Positions 36,227 to 46,038 of a stretch of DNA of 64,000 nucleotides are shown here, piece by piece. The DNA lies in contig NZ_JABWEB010000006.1 in NCBI RefSeq assembly GCF_013369485.1, positions 124,001-188,000 of the forward strand, written 5' to 3'. The translations under genes were made by a program, and so were the position numbers. The DNA is from Massilia sp. BJB1822 (lineage in GTDB: Bacteria; Pseudomonadota; Gammaproteobacteria; Burkholderiales; Burkholderiaceae_D). Numbering within the stretch: position 1 is the first letter of the stretch; the number at the start of each line of letters is the position of its first letter. The notes under the pieces are model-generated. The model worked only from the letters and a program-made list of their open reading frames with translations, was not told the DNA's origin and ran no database searches.

Positions 36227-38329
36227 ATGAAAACCCATTTCACGAAAAGCGCGCTGGCTTTCAGTCTGCTGGCGCTCTTGGCCGCCTGCGGCGGTGGTGG
36301 CGGCGGCGATAGCCAGACCGTGGTCGCGCCCCAGCCGCCGACGCCGCAACCGGCTCCCGAAATCACGCTGAGCGCCCCTGCGGAACTGGTGCTGGCTGCC
36401 GGCAAACCCGTGACAGTGGACGCCAAGCTCTCCATTCCCGGCGCCATCAGCTGGACGCTGAATCCCGCCGTCGGCACGCTGAGCGGCAACGGCAATAGCG
36501 CCGTCTACACGCCGCCGGCCACGCTGGCCGAGAATATCCAGGTTTCGGTGCTGGCCACCTCGGGCAGCAGCGCCAAGTCCATCAGCATCACGGTATATCC
36601 GAATCCCGGCACGCCGGGCATCAGCCTGGTGGCAGGCAGCAGTGCCGGCAAGGTGGTAGTGGACGGCCAGGGTGCGGATGCGCGCCTGCGCAGCGTCAGC
36701 GCCATGGCGGCCGACGACAAAGGCAACGTCTATATTAACGACGCCAATGTGCTGCGCCAGGTGACGCCGGCCGGCGGGGTGCGCACCATCAAGGAATTCA
36801 CCCGGCAGACCGACGACGGCGCAGCCACCGGCTATTTCCCGCAGCTGCAAGGCGTCGCCTATGCGGGCGGCAAGCTGTACGCCGCCACGGCCTGGCAAGG
36901 CACACTGAGCATCAATCTGGTCGACAGCAAAGGCGGCGTAAGCACAGTGGCCGAACTGCCCACGCGCAAAGCCGCGCCGGGCGGCATGCTGGCCGACGCC
37001 GGCGGCCAGTTCTATCTGCGCTATGAGAACGATATCGTCAAGGTCGCGGCCGACGGCAAGACGACGGTACTGGCCGGCCGCGAAGGCACCAGCGATGGCG
37101 TCGACGGCACGGGCGATGCGGCCCGCTTCCGCGCCATCCGCGATTTCGCTTTTGACCAGAACGGCAATCTGTATGTGCTCGACAGCGCCAGCGTGCGCAA
37201 AATCACGCCGGGCGGTCAGGTCAGCACCGTGGCCGGCACCCTGGGCGCCGGCAATGGCGCGGCCGTCGATGGCAACGGCAGCGAGGCGCGCTTCGGCAAT
37301 CCGCAGTCCTTCGCCTTCGACATGCTCGGCAAGCTGCTGATTCTCGACCGCAGCGGCGCCACGCCGACCGCCTTCGCCATCCGCGCGCTGACGGCCGAAG
37401 GCAAGGTGAGCACACTGCAAAGCGGCAGCGATCCAGCCGCAGGCAGCGCCAGCACCCTGCTGCGCATCGGCACCGGCGGCACCGTCTTCCTCGGCGCGGG
37501 CGGCCGCATCGACAGCTATAAAACCGGCGGCATCAGCGCGCTGGCCGGCATGGAGGACGACAGCGCGGCGTCGGCCGATGGCGTGGGCAGCGCGGCGCGC
37601 TTCGAGCGTCCGGCCTTCATGGCGGCCGATAGCGCCGGCAATCTGTATGTGATCGATATGCCAACCGGCAACAGTGGACCGGACAAAGTGACCACGCATC
37701 TGGTGCTGCGCAAGATCGCGCCGAACGGCACCGTCAGCACCGTGATCAACCAGTCGGCAGGTACGCCGTCCGGCATCATGGCTGATAAGGCGGGCAATAT
37801 CTATGTCTCCACGTACGCGCCCGGCCGCACCGACTCCAAGCCGCCATACAGCGGCGCCCTCTATCGCGTCACGCCGGCCGGCGTGCTGGAACTGGTGGCC
37901 GGCCAGCCGCTGGCTGCGCCCGAACTGCGCGATGGCCCCGGCGTGCAAGCCCGCTTCAATCAACCGCATCTGGATGCCATCGATGCCGACAACAACCTGT
38001 ATGTGCAAGACAAAGACCGTGCCGACGGCAAGACTGTATGGCGCAAGATCACCCCGAATGGCGTGGTCAGCACCTTGAGCCAGTGGCATGGGGTGCAGAT
38101 GAAGGCGCCCGATGGCCTGGTCTATGAATACAATCTGGTCGGCCAGATCGTGCGCCTGAACGCCGACGGCAGCAAGACGGTGCTGACCAATCATGGCATG
38201 GGCGCGACCGAAGCCGGCCCCCTGCCCGGCCGCCTGACGCCGATCGGCCAGCGTCCGGTGCCATATGGCCCGTATGCGCTGGCGGTGATTGCCGGCTCAG
38301 CCATCTATAAGGTGGTGGTGCCGCACTAA
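36227..38329 (+). CDS. NHL-repeat lipoprotein
   Basis: 700 residues. A lipoprotein signal ends in L-L-A-A-C-G-G-G-G-G-G-D; the Cys is residue 20 or close. An Ig-like/Pro-rich region (about 30-140) is followed by a beta-propeller of NHL-type units with recurring D-G-x-G-x-A-A-R-F, G-N-L-Y-V-x-D and V-R-K-I-T-P-x-G-x-V-S-T-V-A-G motifs. Probably exposed in the periplasm or on the outer membrane; ligand unknown. An in-frame codon at 36164 would put 21 residues before the signal peptide, so I reject it. Divergent from the DUF898 gene. Confidence 0.88.
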   Translation: MKTHFTKSALAFSLLALLAACGGGGGGDSQTVVAPQPPTPQPAPEITLSAPAELVLAAGKPVTVDAKLSIPGAISWTLNPAVGTLSGNGNSAVYTPPATLAENIQVSVLATSGSSAKSISITVYPNPGTPGISLVAGSSAGKVVVDGQGADARLRSVSAMAADDKGNVYINDANVLRQVTPAGGVRTIKEFTRQTDDGAATGYFPQLQGVAYAGGKLYAATAWQGTLSINLVDSKGGVSTVAELPTRKAAPGGMLADAGGQFYLRYENDIVKVAADGKTTVLAGREGTSDGVDGTGDAARFRAIRDFAFDQNGNLYVLDSASVRKITPGGQVSTVAGTLGAGNGAAVDGNGSEARFGNPQSFAFDMLGKLLILDRSGATPTAFAIRALTAEGKVSTLQSGSDPAAGSASTLLRIGTGGTVFLGAGGRIDSYKTGGISALAGMEDDSAASADGVGSAARFERPAFMAADSAGNLYVIDMPTGNSGPDKVTTHLVLRKIAPNGTVSTVINQSAGTPSGIMADKAGNIYVSTYAPGRTDSKPPYSGALYRVTPAGVLELVAGQPLAAPELRDGPGVQARFNQPHLDAIDADNNLYVQDKDRADGKTVWRKITPNGVVSTLSQWHGVQMKAPDGLVYEYNLVGQIVRLNADGSKTVLTNHGMGATEAGPLPGRLTPIGQRPVPYGPYALAVIAGSAIYKVVVPH

Positions 38330-38475
38330 ATCCTGCTCAGCAGGGCCATGGCGGCGGTGCGGCGCAAGCTGCGCCGCCGCTTGTCTTTGCGCAGCGCCAC
38401 ATAAGGTAAAATGTGCGTTTTTGCGGCGCCGCTGCGCCGTCCGCAACTGACCGTATACTAATTAGTAGGCTTACC

Positions 38476-39843
38476 ATGCTAGACAACCTGACCCAACGCC
38501 TTGCCAAGGTCGTCAAGACCATGCGCGGCGAGGCCCGCCTGACCGAGTCCAATACCGCCGAAATGCTGCGCGAAGTGCGCCTGGCGCTGCTGGAGGCCGA
38601 CGTCGCCCTGCCGGCCGTGCGCGAGTTCATTTCCAAGGTCAAGGAAAAGGCGCTGGGCGAAGAAGTGATTTCCTCGCTGACGCCGGGCCAGGCGCTGGTC
38701 GGCGTGGTGCAGCGCGAGCTGGCCGCCATCATGGGCGCCGACCTGGGCGCCGAAGCGGCCCAGCTCAGCTTCGCCCAGCAGCCGCCCGCCATCATCCTGA
38801 TGGCCGGTCTGCAGGGTGTGGGCAAGACCACCACCGTCGGCAAGCTGGCCAAATACCTCAAGGAAGAGAAGAAGAAAAAAGTGCTGACCGTGTCGGCCGA
38901 CGTGTACCGTCCGGCCGCTATCGCCCAGCTGCAATCGGTGACCGGCCAGGTCGGCGCCGACTTCTTCCCCTCCACCGCGCAGGACAAGCCGGTCGACATC
39001 GCGCTGGCCGCGCTGGACTGGGCCAAGAAGCATTACCACGATGTGCTGATCATCGACACCGCCGGCCGCCTGGGCATCGACGAAGAGATGATGCGCGAGA
39101 TCGCCGCCGTGCACGGCGCGGTCAAGCCGGTGGAAACCCTGTTCGTGGTCGACGCCATGCTGGGCCAGGACGCGATCAACACCGCCAAGGCCTTTAACGA
39201 CGCCTTGCCGCTGACCGGCATCGTGCTGACCAAGCTCGATGGCGATTCGCGCGGCGGCGCGGCCCTGTCGGTGCGCCACATCACCGGCAAGCCGATCAAG
39301 TTTGCCGGCGTCTCGGAAAAACTCGACGGCCTGGAAGCCTTCGACCCGTCGCGCATGGCCAACCGCATTCTCGGCATGGGCGACATCCTGGCCCTGGTGG
39401 AGGAAGCGCGCAAAGGCGTGGACGCCAAGGCGGCGGCCGACCTGGCGGCCAAGATCAAGGTCGGCGGCAAGTTCGACATGAACGACTTCAAGGCCCAGCT
39501 GGGCCAGATGAAAAAAATGGGCGGCATGGCCAACCTGATGGACAAGCTGCCGGCCCAGTTCCAGCAGGCGGCCGGCAGCGCCAATATGGACCAGGCGGAC
39601 AAGCAGGTGCGGCGCATGGTCGGCATCATCGATTCGATGACGCCGATGGAGCGCGCCAAGCCGGAACTGATCAAGGCTGCGCGCAAGCGCCGCATCGCGG
39701 CCGGTGCCGGCGTCCAGGTGCAGGAAGTCAACCGCATGCTGAACCAGTTCGAACAGATGCAGACCATGATGAAGAAGCTGTCCGGCGGCGGCATGATGAA
39801 GATGATGCGCAGTATGAAAGGCATGATGCCCGGCATGCGCTGA
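38476..39843 (+). CDS. ffh: Signal recognition particle protein
   Basis: GTPase that binds signal sequences and 4.5S RNA and delivers ribosomes to FtsY; 455 residues. N domain, then G domain with G-L-Q-G-V-G-K-T-T-T, D-T-A-G-R-L and T-K-L-D-G-D, then a Met-rich M domain ending in repeated M-M-K-M-M-R-S-M-K. Starts at the ATG that gives M-L-D-N-L-T-Q-R-L; the frame stays open upstream without a better start. Confidence 0.98.
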   Translation: MLDNLTQRLAKVVKTMRGEARLTESNTAEMLREVRLALLEADVALPAVREFISKVKEKALGEEVISSLTPGQALVGVVQRELAAIMGADLGAEAAQLSFAQQPPAIILMAGLQGVGKTTTVGKLAKYLKEEKKKKVLTVSADVYRPAAIAQLQSVTGQVGADFFPSTAQDKPVDIALAALDWAKKHYHDVLIIDTAGRLGIDEEMMREIAAVHGAVKPVETLFVVDAMLGQDAINTAKAFNDALPLTGIVLTKLDGDSRGGAALSVRHITGKPIKFAGVSEKLDGLEAFDPSRMANRILGMGDILALVEEARKGVDAKAAADLAAKIKVGGKFDMNDFKAQLGQMKKMGGMANLMDKLPAQFQQAAGSANMDQADKQVRRMVGIIDSMTPMERAKPELIKAARKRRIAAGAGVQVQEVNRMLNQFEQMQTMMKKLSGGGMMKMMRSMKGMMPGMR

Positions 39844-39873
39844 CCGACATACCCGCCTTTGTCCGACACTCCG

Positions 39874-39908
39874 AAGCCGCCTGCGCGCACCGCGCCAGGC
39901 GGCTTTTT
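39874..39908 (+). terminator. Terminator of ffh
   Basis: Stem AAGCCGCCTG / CAGGCGGCTT with a 12-base GC-rich loop and a T run, 30 bases after the stop. Confidence 0.85.
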
Positions 39909-40077
39909 CATAGGACGCATGCAGCGCGGCGGCGCGGCGGCCCTGCATTGGCGGGGTTTACGTATCGTTTGCGATGAAAAAAGCGAAAAATGCTTGCATA
40001 GTAGTCAAATCCCCACCAATATTAGCCGTGCGAACGATTTGCGCAATTTTCCATGTGTTTGTTAAGGAGGCTCGAAT

Positions 40078-40458
40078 ATGGCAACAGCCAAGAAAACCCC
40101 AGCAGCACCAGCAAAAAAGGCCGCCGCCAAAGCGGCTCCAGCCAAGAAGGCCGCTCCGGCCAAAGCAGCAGCCAAGCCCGCAGCGAAGAAAGCAGCACCC
40201 GCCGCACGCAAACCCAATGCAGCCTTCATGAAAGCGATGACGCCATCGAGCGCACTGTCTGCCGTGGTAGGCGCGAGCCCCCTGCCGCGCACCGAAGTGA
40301 CCAAGAAGGTCTGGGACTACATCAAGAAGCTGAATCTGCAGGATCCGGCCAACCGCCGCATGATCAACGCCGACGACAAGCTGAAAGCTGTGTTTGGCGG
40401 CAAAGCGCAAGTATCCATGTTCGAGATGACCAAGCTGATCTCCGACCACCTGAGCTGA
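40078..40458 (+). CDS. SWIB-domain protein with histone-like N-terminal tail
   Basis: 126 residues in two parts. Residues 1-47 are a Lys/Ala/Pro tail like that of the histone H1-like protein at 20502. Residues 50-126 are a SWIB/MDM2 domain (V-W-D-Y-I-K-K-L-N-L-Q-D-P-A-N-R-R-M-I, K-L-K-A-V-F-G, and the closing M-F-E-M-T-K-L-I-S-D-H-L). GGAGG stands before the ATG. Such proteins are thought to act on chromatin in bacteria with histone-like tails (chlamydiae are the known example); here the role is inferred. Confidence 0.9.
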   Translation: MATAKKTPAAPAKKAAAKAAPAKKAAPAKAAAKPAAKKAAPAARKPNAAFMKAMTPSSALSAVVGASPLPRTEVTKKVWDYIKKLNLQDPANRRMINADDKLKAVFGGKAQVSMFEMTKLISDHLS

Positions 40459-40482
40459 TCGCCTGGACTACTCCAGCCAAAC

Positions 40483-40510
40483 GCCCCGGCCACGTCCCGG
40501 GGCTTTTTTT
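40483..40510 (+). terminator. Terminator of the SWIB gene
   Basis: Stem GCCCCGG / CCGGGGC with a 7-base loop and seven T, 24 bases after the stop. Confidence 0.85.
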
Positions 40511-40531
40511 CGCCCATCGACAGCCGAGTCC

Positions 40532-40566
40532 GTGTCCACCTTGGGGTCTGACCCCAAGGTGGACAC
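40532..40566. repeat. Palindromic repeat, copy 6 (fully symmetric)
   Basis: Arm GTGTCCACCTTGGGGTC, single T, then its exact reverse complement: a perfect 17+1+17 palindrome. It lies between convergent genes, 14 bases from the alkaline phosphatase stop and 21 bases after the SWIB terminator. Confidence 0.92.
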
Positions 40567-40580
40567 GGGCTGAGCTGCGT

Positions 40581-41972
40581 TTACAGGCCGGCGGCGGCGC
40601 GCATCAGGTCGAAGACGCGAGTATTTTCGAGCGTGCCTTTGAAGGCTGACGCGCCGGCGCCTGCCGCGTAGAGTTTGACGTCGCCGCCGCCGTGGGTTTC
40701 GCCGCGCAGGCGGACGCCGGTCTCCTGGTGGTAATCGTCGCCACCGGCTTCGGCGCTGCCGACGTCCGCCCGCTGCGCCGGGCGATTCGGACCGTTGCCG
40801 AAGACCAGGGTGGTGAAGGTCTTGCCATCGGCATCGAGCAGGGCTTCGCCGCTTGCGCCGCGCACGATGTCGAGAATGGGATTGCCGCGCCGCGCATTGC
40901 CGTTGAAGGCCAGGGTGTGGTCGTGATCGGCGGTGACGACGATCAGGGTGTTGGCCAGGCCGGGGTCGAGCTGCTTCATTTGATCGAGCGCGGTTTGCAC
41001 GGCGTCGTCGAAGGCCACCGTGTCGACCAGGGCGCGCTTGACGTTGGAACCGTGCAGGGCATGGTCGATCTTGCCGCCTTCGACCATCAGGAAGAAGCCT
41101 TTCGGATTCGCGCTCAATAACTCAATGGCCTTGGCCGTCATCTCGGACAGGCTGGGCTGGGTCCCGCCTTCGCCGCGCGGCGGGGTGGCGGTGCGGTCCA
41201 GCTCATATTCCAGATGGTCTTCTTTCGCGTACAGGCCGACGAATTTCTGGCCGGGACGAGCCACCGACATTTCCATCTTGTTGCTGGCGACGGCGTAACC
41301 CTGGGCGGCAAATTCTGCCAGCAGGTCGCGGCCGTCGGCGCGGCCCTTGCTGTTGCTGGCGGCGTCGTAAGGCGTGAAGTGGTGGCGGCCGCCGCCCATC
41401 AGCACATCGAGGCCATCGCCCAGCGCCGGGTTGTAGCCCGCACCGCCCGGCACGGCCTGCAGCGCGATGGCGTAGCCGCTTTGGCGGTGGCAGCTATGGG
41501 CATAGGTCGATGCCGGCGTGGCGTGGGTTGCTTCGGTGGTGGTGACAGCGCCCACCGAGCGGCCGGCGGCCTTGCTCAGTTCCAGGATGGTGGGGGCGGC
41601 TTTGCCGTTGCCGCTGGCGCAGGTGTCGATGGTCAGATTGCCGCGTTCATCCTTCTGCGGCATGCTGGCCTTGGTGTCGGAGGACATCGAGATCACTTCG
41701 TTGTTGATCTTGATGCCGGTCATGTAAGAACCCATGGACGGCGCGCTATCCGTGGTTTGCGCATCGTTCGAGTAGGTCTTGATGCGTGCCGTGCGTTCCA
41801 GGCGCTCGAATTTGAGCAGGCCTTCTTCGCCGTATTGGAAGATGCGCGCGGCTGTGATGGCGGTCGGTCCCATGCCGTCGCCGAGGAAGAAGATGATGTT
41901 CTTCGCCGGCGCGGCCTGCGCCGCCGTGGCGCTCAGGGCCAGCAGCAGGCTGGGGATAAGGGCTTTCTTCAT
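40581..41972 (-). CDS. Alkaline phosphatase, secreted
   Basis: 463 residues, PhoA-type alkaline phosphatase. Signal peptide ends at about A-Q-A (residue 20). All expected active-site parts are present: D32 in F-F-L-G-D-G-M-G, nucleophile S76 in T-T-D-S-A-P-S, T-H-A-T-P-A-S, V-E-G-G-K-I-D-H-A-L-H, T-A-D-H-D-H and E-T-H-G-G-G-D-V. I start at the ATG that opens M-K-K-A-L rather than 11 codons earlier. Lies 16 bases after the paralogous gene at 41989, so both are likely one transcript. Releases phosphate in the periplasm or outside. Confidence 0.94.
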   Translation of the reverse strand: MKKALIPSLLLALSATAAQAAPAKNIIFFLGDGMGPTAITAARIFQYGEEGLLKFERLERTARIKTYSNDAQTTDSAPSMGSYMTGIKINNEVISMSSDTKASMPQKDERGNLTIDTCASGNGKAAPTILELSKAAGRSVGAVTTTEATHATPASTYAHSCHRQSGYAIALQAVPGGAGYNPALGDGLDVLMGGGRHHFTPYDAASNSKGRADGRDLLAEFAAQGYAVASNKMEMSVARPGQKFVGLYAKEDHLEYELDRTATPPRGEGGTQPSLSEMTAKAIELLSANPKGFFLMVEGGKIDHALHGSNVKRALVDTVAFDDAVQTALDQMKQLDPGLANTLIVVTADHDHTLAFNGNARRGNPILDIVRGASGEALLDADGKTFTTLVFGNGPNRPAQRADVGSAEAGGDDYHQETGVRLRGETHGGGDVKLYAAGAGASAFKGTLENTRVFDLMRAAAGL

Positions 41973-41988
41973 ATGTATCCGCGACGGC

Positions 41989-43356
41989 TTACCAGCCGGC
42001 CGCATTCCGTATCAGGTTGAACACGCGGGTGTTGTCGATGGTGCCGCGGAAGTCTTCGGCGCGCGCGCCGATGGCCCCCAGCCAGACGTCGGTGCCGCCC
42101 GGCGTGGCGCTGCCTGGCGCGGTGCGCACCACGGCTTCCTGCGCGTAGCCGCTGGCGCTGACGGTGGCATCGTCCAGCGCGGGGCCGCTGTTGCGCGCAC
42201 CTTGCACGCGCTTGCCGCCGCTGCCGAAACCGATAATGGTGTAGGGCGCGCCATCCAGATCCTTGCTTTGCTTGCCGTCGCCATAGCGCTTGAGCAGTCC
42301 CAGCACGCCAGGTTCCTGCAGCGTGGTTTTGCCGGTGCGCCGGGAATAGCCGTTCAGCACCAGCGTACTGTCATGCGTCGAAGTGGCGACGATCATTGTG
42401 TTTTTCAGCCCAGGATCGCGGCGCTGCATTTCATCGATAGCCGCTTGCAGGGCGAGGTCGAGAGCCTGCACTTCTTCCAGCGCTGTGCGGGCACTGGAAT
42501 CGGCCAGCGCTTTTTCGATGTGGCGGTTGCCGACCACCAGCAGGAAGCCCTTGCCGTTGCTGGACAAGCTGGCGATGGCGCGCTGCGTCATCTGCGCCAG
42601 GCTGGGTTGGCGGCTGGCGTCGCGCGCGGTGTCGGCAGCCAGCGCCTCGTCGGCGAACAGGCCAAGCAGGCGCTGGCCGGCAGCCGGTTTCAGCGCATTC
42701 AGTTCCGCCAGATTCGTAGGTTGAACATAGCCTTTGGCACGCAGCTCGGACAACAGGTCGCGGCCATCGGCGCGCTGCCTGAAATCGCGGGCGCCACCGC
42801 CCAGCACCACATCCAGTCCGCTACCGAGTGCCGCGTTATAGCCGGCGCCACCTGGCACCAAGGCGGCGGCAGCCGACTGCACCTGCGCGGCAACAGGACG
42901 CAAGCCCATTGGGCAATGGTGGAAATAGCCCGCCGCGCTGAAGGCATCGGTCACGCTGCCGTTGCTGACAATGCCGGCCGCCAGGCCGCGCTGCTTGGCC
43001 AGCTCCAGCAAGGTCGGCACCGGACGCGCCTGCGGCGTGCCGCAACCGCTCATGGCCAGCACGCCGTTCGCCGTCTTTTCACCAGTCAGGTAGGCCGACA
43101 TGGCCGCCGCGCCGTCGCTGGCCTGCATATTGGCGGAATAGGTTTTGACATAGGCCGCTTCCGGCAAGGCGTCCAGCGCCAGCTGGCCTTCCTCGCCGAC
43201 GGCGAAGATGCGCGCAGCGGTCATGGTATTGATGCCCATGCCGTCAGCCACGAAGAGGAGAATGTTTTTCGGCCCTTGCGCCGACTGCGGCTGGGTGCTG
43301 GCGCAGCCCGCCGTCAATGCGGCCAATCCCATGGCAGCCGCCCACTTCAACACCAT
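41989..43356 (-). CDS. Alkaline phosphatase-like lipoprotein, active site lost
   Basis: 455 residues, clear paralogue of the next gene (shared D-G-M-G, T-A-A-R-I-F, G-E-E-G, P-G-G-A-G-Y-N, D-G-R-D-L-L and N-T-R-V-F-x-L-I/M-R segments). It has a lipobox L-T-A-G-C with C18, so it is membrane-tethered, unlike its neighbour. The nucleophile Ser is Gly82 (S-D-G-A-A-A for T-D-S-A-P-S), and most metal ligands are changed: V-E-G-G-K-I-D-H to V-G-N-R-H-I-E-K, T-A-D-H-D-H to T-S-T-H-D-S, E-T-H-G-G to S-A-T-P-G. Only the first Asp and one His remain. Full length and intact frame suggest a selected non-catalytic role. Confidence 0.9.
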   Translation of the reverse strand: MVLKWAAAMGLAALTAGCASTQPQSAQGPKNILLFVADGMGINTMTAARIFAVGEEGQLALDALPEAAYVKTYSANMQASDGAAAMSAYLTGEKTANGVLAMSGCGTPQARPVPTLLELAKQRGLAAGIVSNGSVTDAFSAAGYFHHCPMGLRPVAAQVQSAAAALVPGGAGYNAALGSGLDVVLGGGARDFRQRADGRDLLSELRAKGYVQPTNLAELNALKPAAGQRLLGLFADEALAADTARDASRQPSLAQMTQRAIASLSSNGKGFLLVVGNRHIEKALADSSARTALEEVQALDLALQAAIDEMQRRDPGLKNTMIVATSTHDSTLVLNGYSRRTGKTTLQEPGVLGLLKRYGDGKQSKDLDGAPYTIIGFGSGGKRVQGARNSGPALDDATVSASGYAQEAVVRTAPGSATPGGTDVWLGAIGARAEDFRGTIDNTRVFNLIRNAAGW

Positions 43357-43427
43357 TCCTGCTCCTCTTGTCAGACAAAGTCTGCAATCTTAGCGGAAAA
43401 CGGCCTAAGTTTGATGTACGGCAGAGA

Positions 43428-44105
43428 TCAGCGCGCAGCTACCGCGGATGCCGCGTGCTTCCAGTTATTCCAGGCGGCCAGCACGGCGTTCGGATATTCG
43501 GGACGTCCCCGGCTGCCGTTGTAGCGGCCCAGGGCGAGATAGAGGTTGCCGCCTTCCATATCCAGATACATGCGCAGGATGGCGCAGCCATAGCGCAGAT
43601 TGGTCTGCATATTAAACAGCTTGCGGCGGTCGCTGTCGCCGATCACATTGGTCCAGAAAGGCATGACCTGCATATAGCCGCGCGCGCCGACAATCGATAC
43701 GGCGTATTTGCGGTAAGCCGATTCCACTTGAATCAATCCCAGCACCAGTCCCGGATCGAGACCGGCGCGGCGCGCCTCATACCAGGCTGTTTCCAGGAAT
43801 TCGATGCGGCTTTGCGCGTCGGGCAGCTTGCGCTTGAGGCGGTCGGACATCTCGCCCAGCCACTGTTCGAAGCGCAGGCGCTCGGTGGGATTGCTGAAAC
43901 TCGGTTTGGGCGGGCGCGCATCATGGATGGCGTTGGACAGCGCCAGGCGCACCGAGTCGCCCAGCGCTTCTTCCTTCTGGTTGCCGGCATGCGCCGGCGC
44001 CGCCAGCAGGCCGGCGCTCAGCGCCAGCGCTGCAGCGGATGAGAAGCGCCAGCGCCGCAGGCAGGACAGCAGCGCGCGCGGCAGGCGCTTCATCGCCAGG
44101 CTCAC
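43428..44105 (-). CDS. Lytic murein transglycosylase (SLT domain)
   Basis: 225 residues with a signal sequence ending near A-H-A (residue 40). The SLT domain shows [10 protein letters not shown] with the catalytic Glu, then [10 protein letters not shown] and a late Y-N-G-S-R-G segment. Cleaves glycan strands with formation of anhydro-MurNAc. The GTG start overlaps the proS stop (GTGA); an in-frame ATG four codons later is also possible. Confidence 0.9.
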   Translation of the reverse strand: MSLAMKRLPRALLSCLRRWRFSSAAALALSAGLLAAPAHAGNQKEEALGDSVRLALSNAIHDARPPKPSFSNPTERLRFEQWLGEMSDRLKRKLPDAQSRIEFLETAWYEARRAGLDPGLVLGLIQVESAYRKYAVSIVGARGYMQVMPFWTNVIGDSDRRKLFNMQTNLRYGCAILRMYLDMEGGNLYLALGRYNGSRGRPEYPNAVLAAWNNWKHAASAVAAR

Positions 44106-45835
44106 TGCTGGATCTTGCCCTTGACGAAGGACACAATATCGGCCAGCGCCACCGGGGTAGCTTCGGCATCGCGGCGGCCCTGGTATTCCAGATTGCCTTC
44201 CTTCAGGCCACGCTCGCCGATCACCACGCGGTGCGGCACGCCGATCAGTTCCCAGTCGGCGAACATGGCGCCTGGACGCAGGCCACGGTCGTCGACGATG
44301 ACGTCGATGCCGGCCGCTTGCGCCGCAGCGTACAGCTTATCGGTTTCTTCCTTCACCATCTCGCTGCGGTCGTAACCCATTGGGCACAGCACCAGTTCGA
44401 ACGGCGCCAGCGAGGCCGGCCAGATGATGCCTTTGTCGTCGAAGTTCTGCTCGATGGCCGCGCCCAGGATGCGAGTGATGCCGATGCCGTAGCAGCCCAT
44501 CTGCAGCGGGGCCGGTTTGCCGTTTTCGTCGAGGAAGGTGGCCTGCATGCTTTCCGAGTAGGCGGTGCCCAGCTGGAAAACGTGGCCCACTTCGATGCCG
44601 CGCTCGATGGCCAGCACGCCCTTGCCGTCCGGCGAAGGATCGCCTTCAACCACATTGCGCAGGTCGGCCACCAGGCTTGGCTCGGCCATGTCGCGGCCCC
44701 AGTTGGCGCCGGTGAAGTGGAAGTCCACCTCGTTCGCGCCGGTCACGAAGTCCGACATCAGGGCCACGGTGCGGTCGGCCACCACGGTCACAGGCGCCTT
44801 GGTGCCGATCGGACCCAGATAGCCAGGCGCGCAGCCATACACTTCCTTGATCTCTTCTTCGGTCGAGAAGCGGTAAGGATTCAGGCCCGGCACCTTGCCG
44901 GCCTTGATTTCGTTCAGCTCATGGTCGCCGCGCAGCAGCAGCATGAAGTACTGCTTGGCGACCTTGCCGTCCACTTCCTTCTCGGAGGTCAGGGCAATGG
45001 TCTTGACGGTGGTTTTCAGGTCGATCTTCAGCTGGGCCGCCACGTCCTCGCATTTCGAGGCTTTCGGGGTGGCGGTCTTGGCCAGCGCGGCGCCGGCGGC
45101 GGCGCGGGTGCCGGTGGCCAGGGCTTCGGCCGCTTCCATATTGGCGGCGTAGTCCGAGTCAGGGCAGTAGACCAGGGCGTCCTCGCCGGTGCCGGCGATC
45201 ACGTGGAATTCATGCGAACCGGTGCCGCCGATGGCGCCATTGTCGGCCGCCACGGCGCGGAACTGCAGGCCGAAGCGGGTGAAGATGCGGGTGTAGGCGT
45301 CGTACATGATCTTGTACGATTTCTGCATGCCTTCCAGGTCGCGGTCGAAGGAGTAGGCATCCTTCATGGTGAACTCGCGGCCGCGCATCAGGCCGAAACG
45401 GGGACGGCGTTCGTCGCGGAACTTGGTCTGAATGTGGTAAAAATTCAACGGAATTTGACGGTAGGATTTAATTTCACTACGGACAACATCCGTGATCACT
45501 TCCTCGGAAGTGGGCTGGAAAGCGTACTCGCGGCCGTGACGATCTTTCAAGCGCAGCAACTCCGGACCCATCTTGTCCCAGCGCCCGGTTTCCTGCCACA
45601 GTTCGGCCGGCTGCACCAGCGGCATCAGCAATTCAACGGCTCCAGCCTGATTCATCTCCTCGCGCACGATGGCTTCGACTTTGCGGATGACCTTCAAACC
45701 CATCGGCATATAGGTGTAAATCCCGGAGCCGAGGCGCTTGATCATGCCTGCGCGCATCATAAGTTTGTGGCTAACAATTTCCGCGTCGGAAGGCGCTTCT
45801 TTGAGGGTTGAAATAAAAAATCGGGATGCACGCAT
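44102..45835 (-). CDS. proS: Prolyl-tRNA synthetase
   Basis: Class II aminoacyl-tRNA synthetase, 577 residues, bacterial type with an editing insertion domain in the middle (about residues 220-390). Motif 2 region [21 protein letters not shown] and motif 3 region [10 protein letters not shown] are intact. The N-terminus [13 protein letters not shown] is typical. Divergent from rppH across 203 bases that should carry both promoters. Confidence 0.98.
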   Translation of the reverse strand: MRASRFFISTLKEAPSDAEIVSHKLMMRAGMIKRLGSGIYTYMPMGLKVIRKVEAIVREEMNQAGAVELLMPLVQPAELWQETGRWDKMGPELLRLKDRHGREYAFQPTSEEVITDVVRSEIKSYRQIPLNFYHIQTKFRDERRPRFGLMRGREFTMKDAYSFDRDLEGMQKSYKIMYDAYTRIFTRFGLQFRAVAADNGAIGGTGSHEFHVIAGTGEDALVYCPDSDYAANMEAAEALATGTRAAAGAALAKTATPKASKCEDVAAQLKIDLKTTVKTIALTSEKEVDGKVAKQYFMLLLRGDHELNEIKAGKVPGLNPYRFSTEEEIKEVYGCAPGYLGPIGTKAPVTVVADRTVALMSDFVTGANEVDFHFTGANWGRDMAEPSLVADLRNVVEGDPSPDGKGVLAIERGIEVGHVFQLGTAYSESMQATFLDENGKPAPLQMGCYGIGITRILGAAIEQNFDDKGIIWPASLAPFELVLCPMGYDRSEMVKEETDKLYAAAQAAGIDVIVDDRGLRPGAMFADWELIGVPHRVVIGERGLKEGNLEYQGRRDAEATPVALADIVSFVKGKIQQ

Positions 45836-46038
45836 GACGATGAATTCTTTTTAAAAAGAGAGGGTTATAATCAACCTAATTTTAAAGGATTAGCTGGCTG
45901 ATGCGTCCAATCTTTATACAAATGCGTGCATTTGCAGGCTCTCCGGCCGCTTTCGTACCCCGAAAGCCGGGCTGGCGGGCCATTTTGTGGGCAAAAATGT
46001 AAGAAAGACGCGCTGCCGCAGAAAGTTTGAGGTGCAAT

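Noticed and set aside
39859..40065. Small plus-strand frame after ffh
   Set aside because: Spans the ffh terminator hairpin and has no ribosome site.
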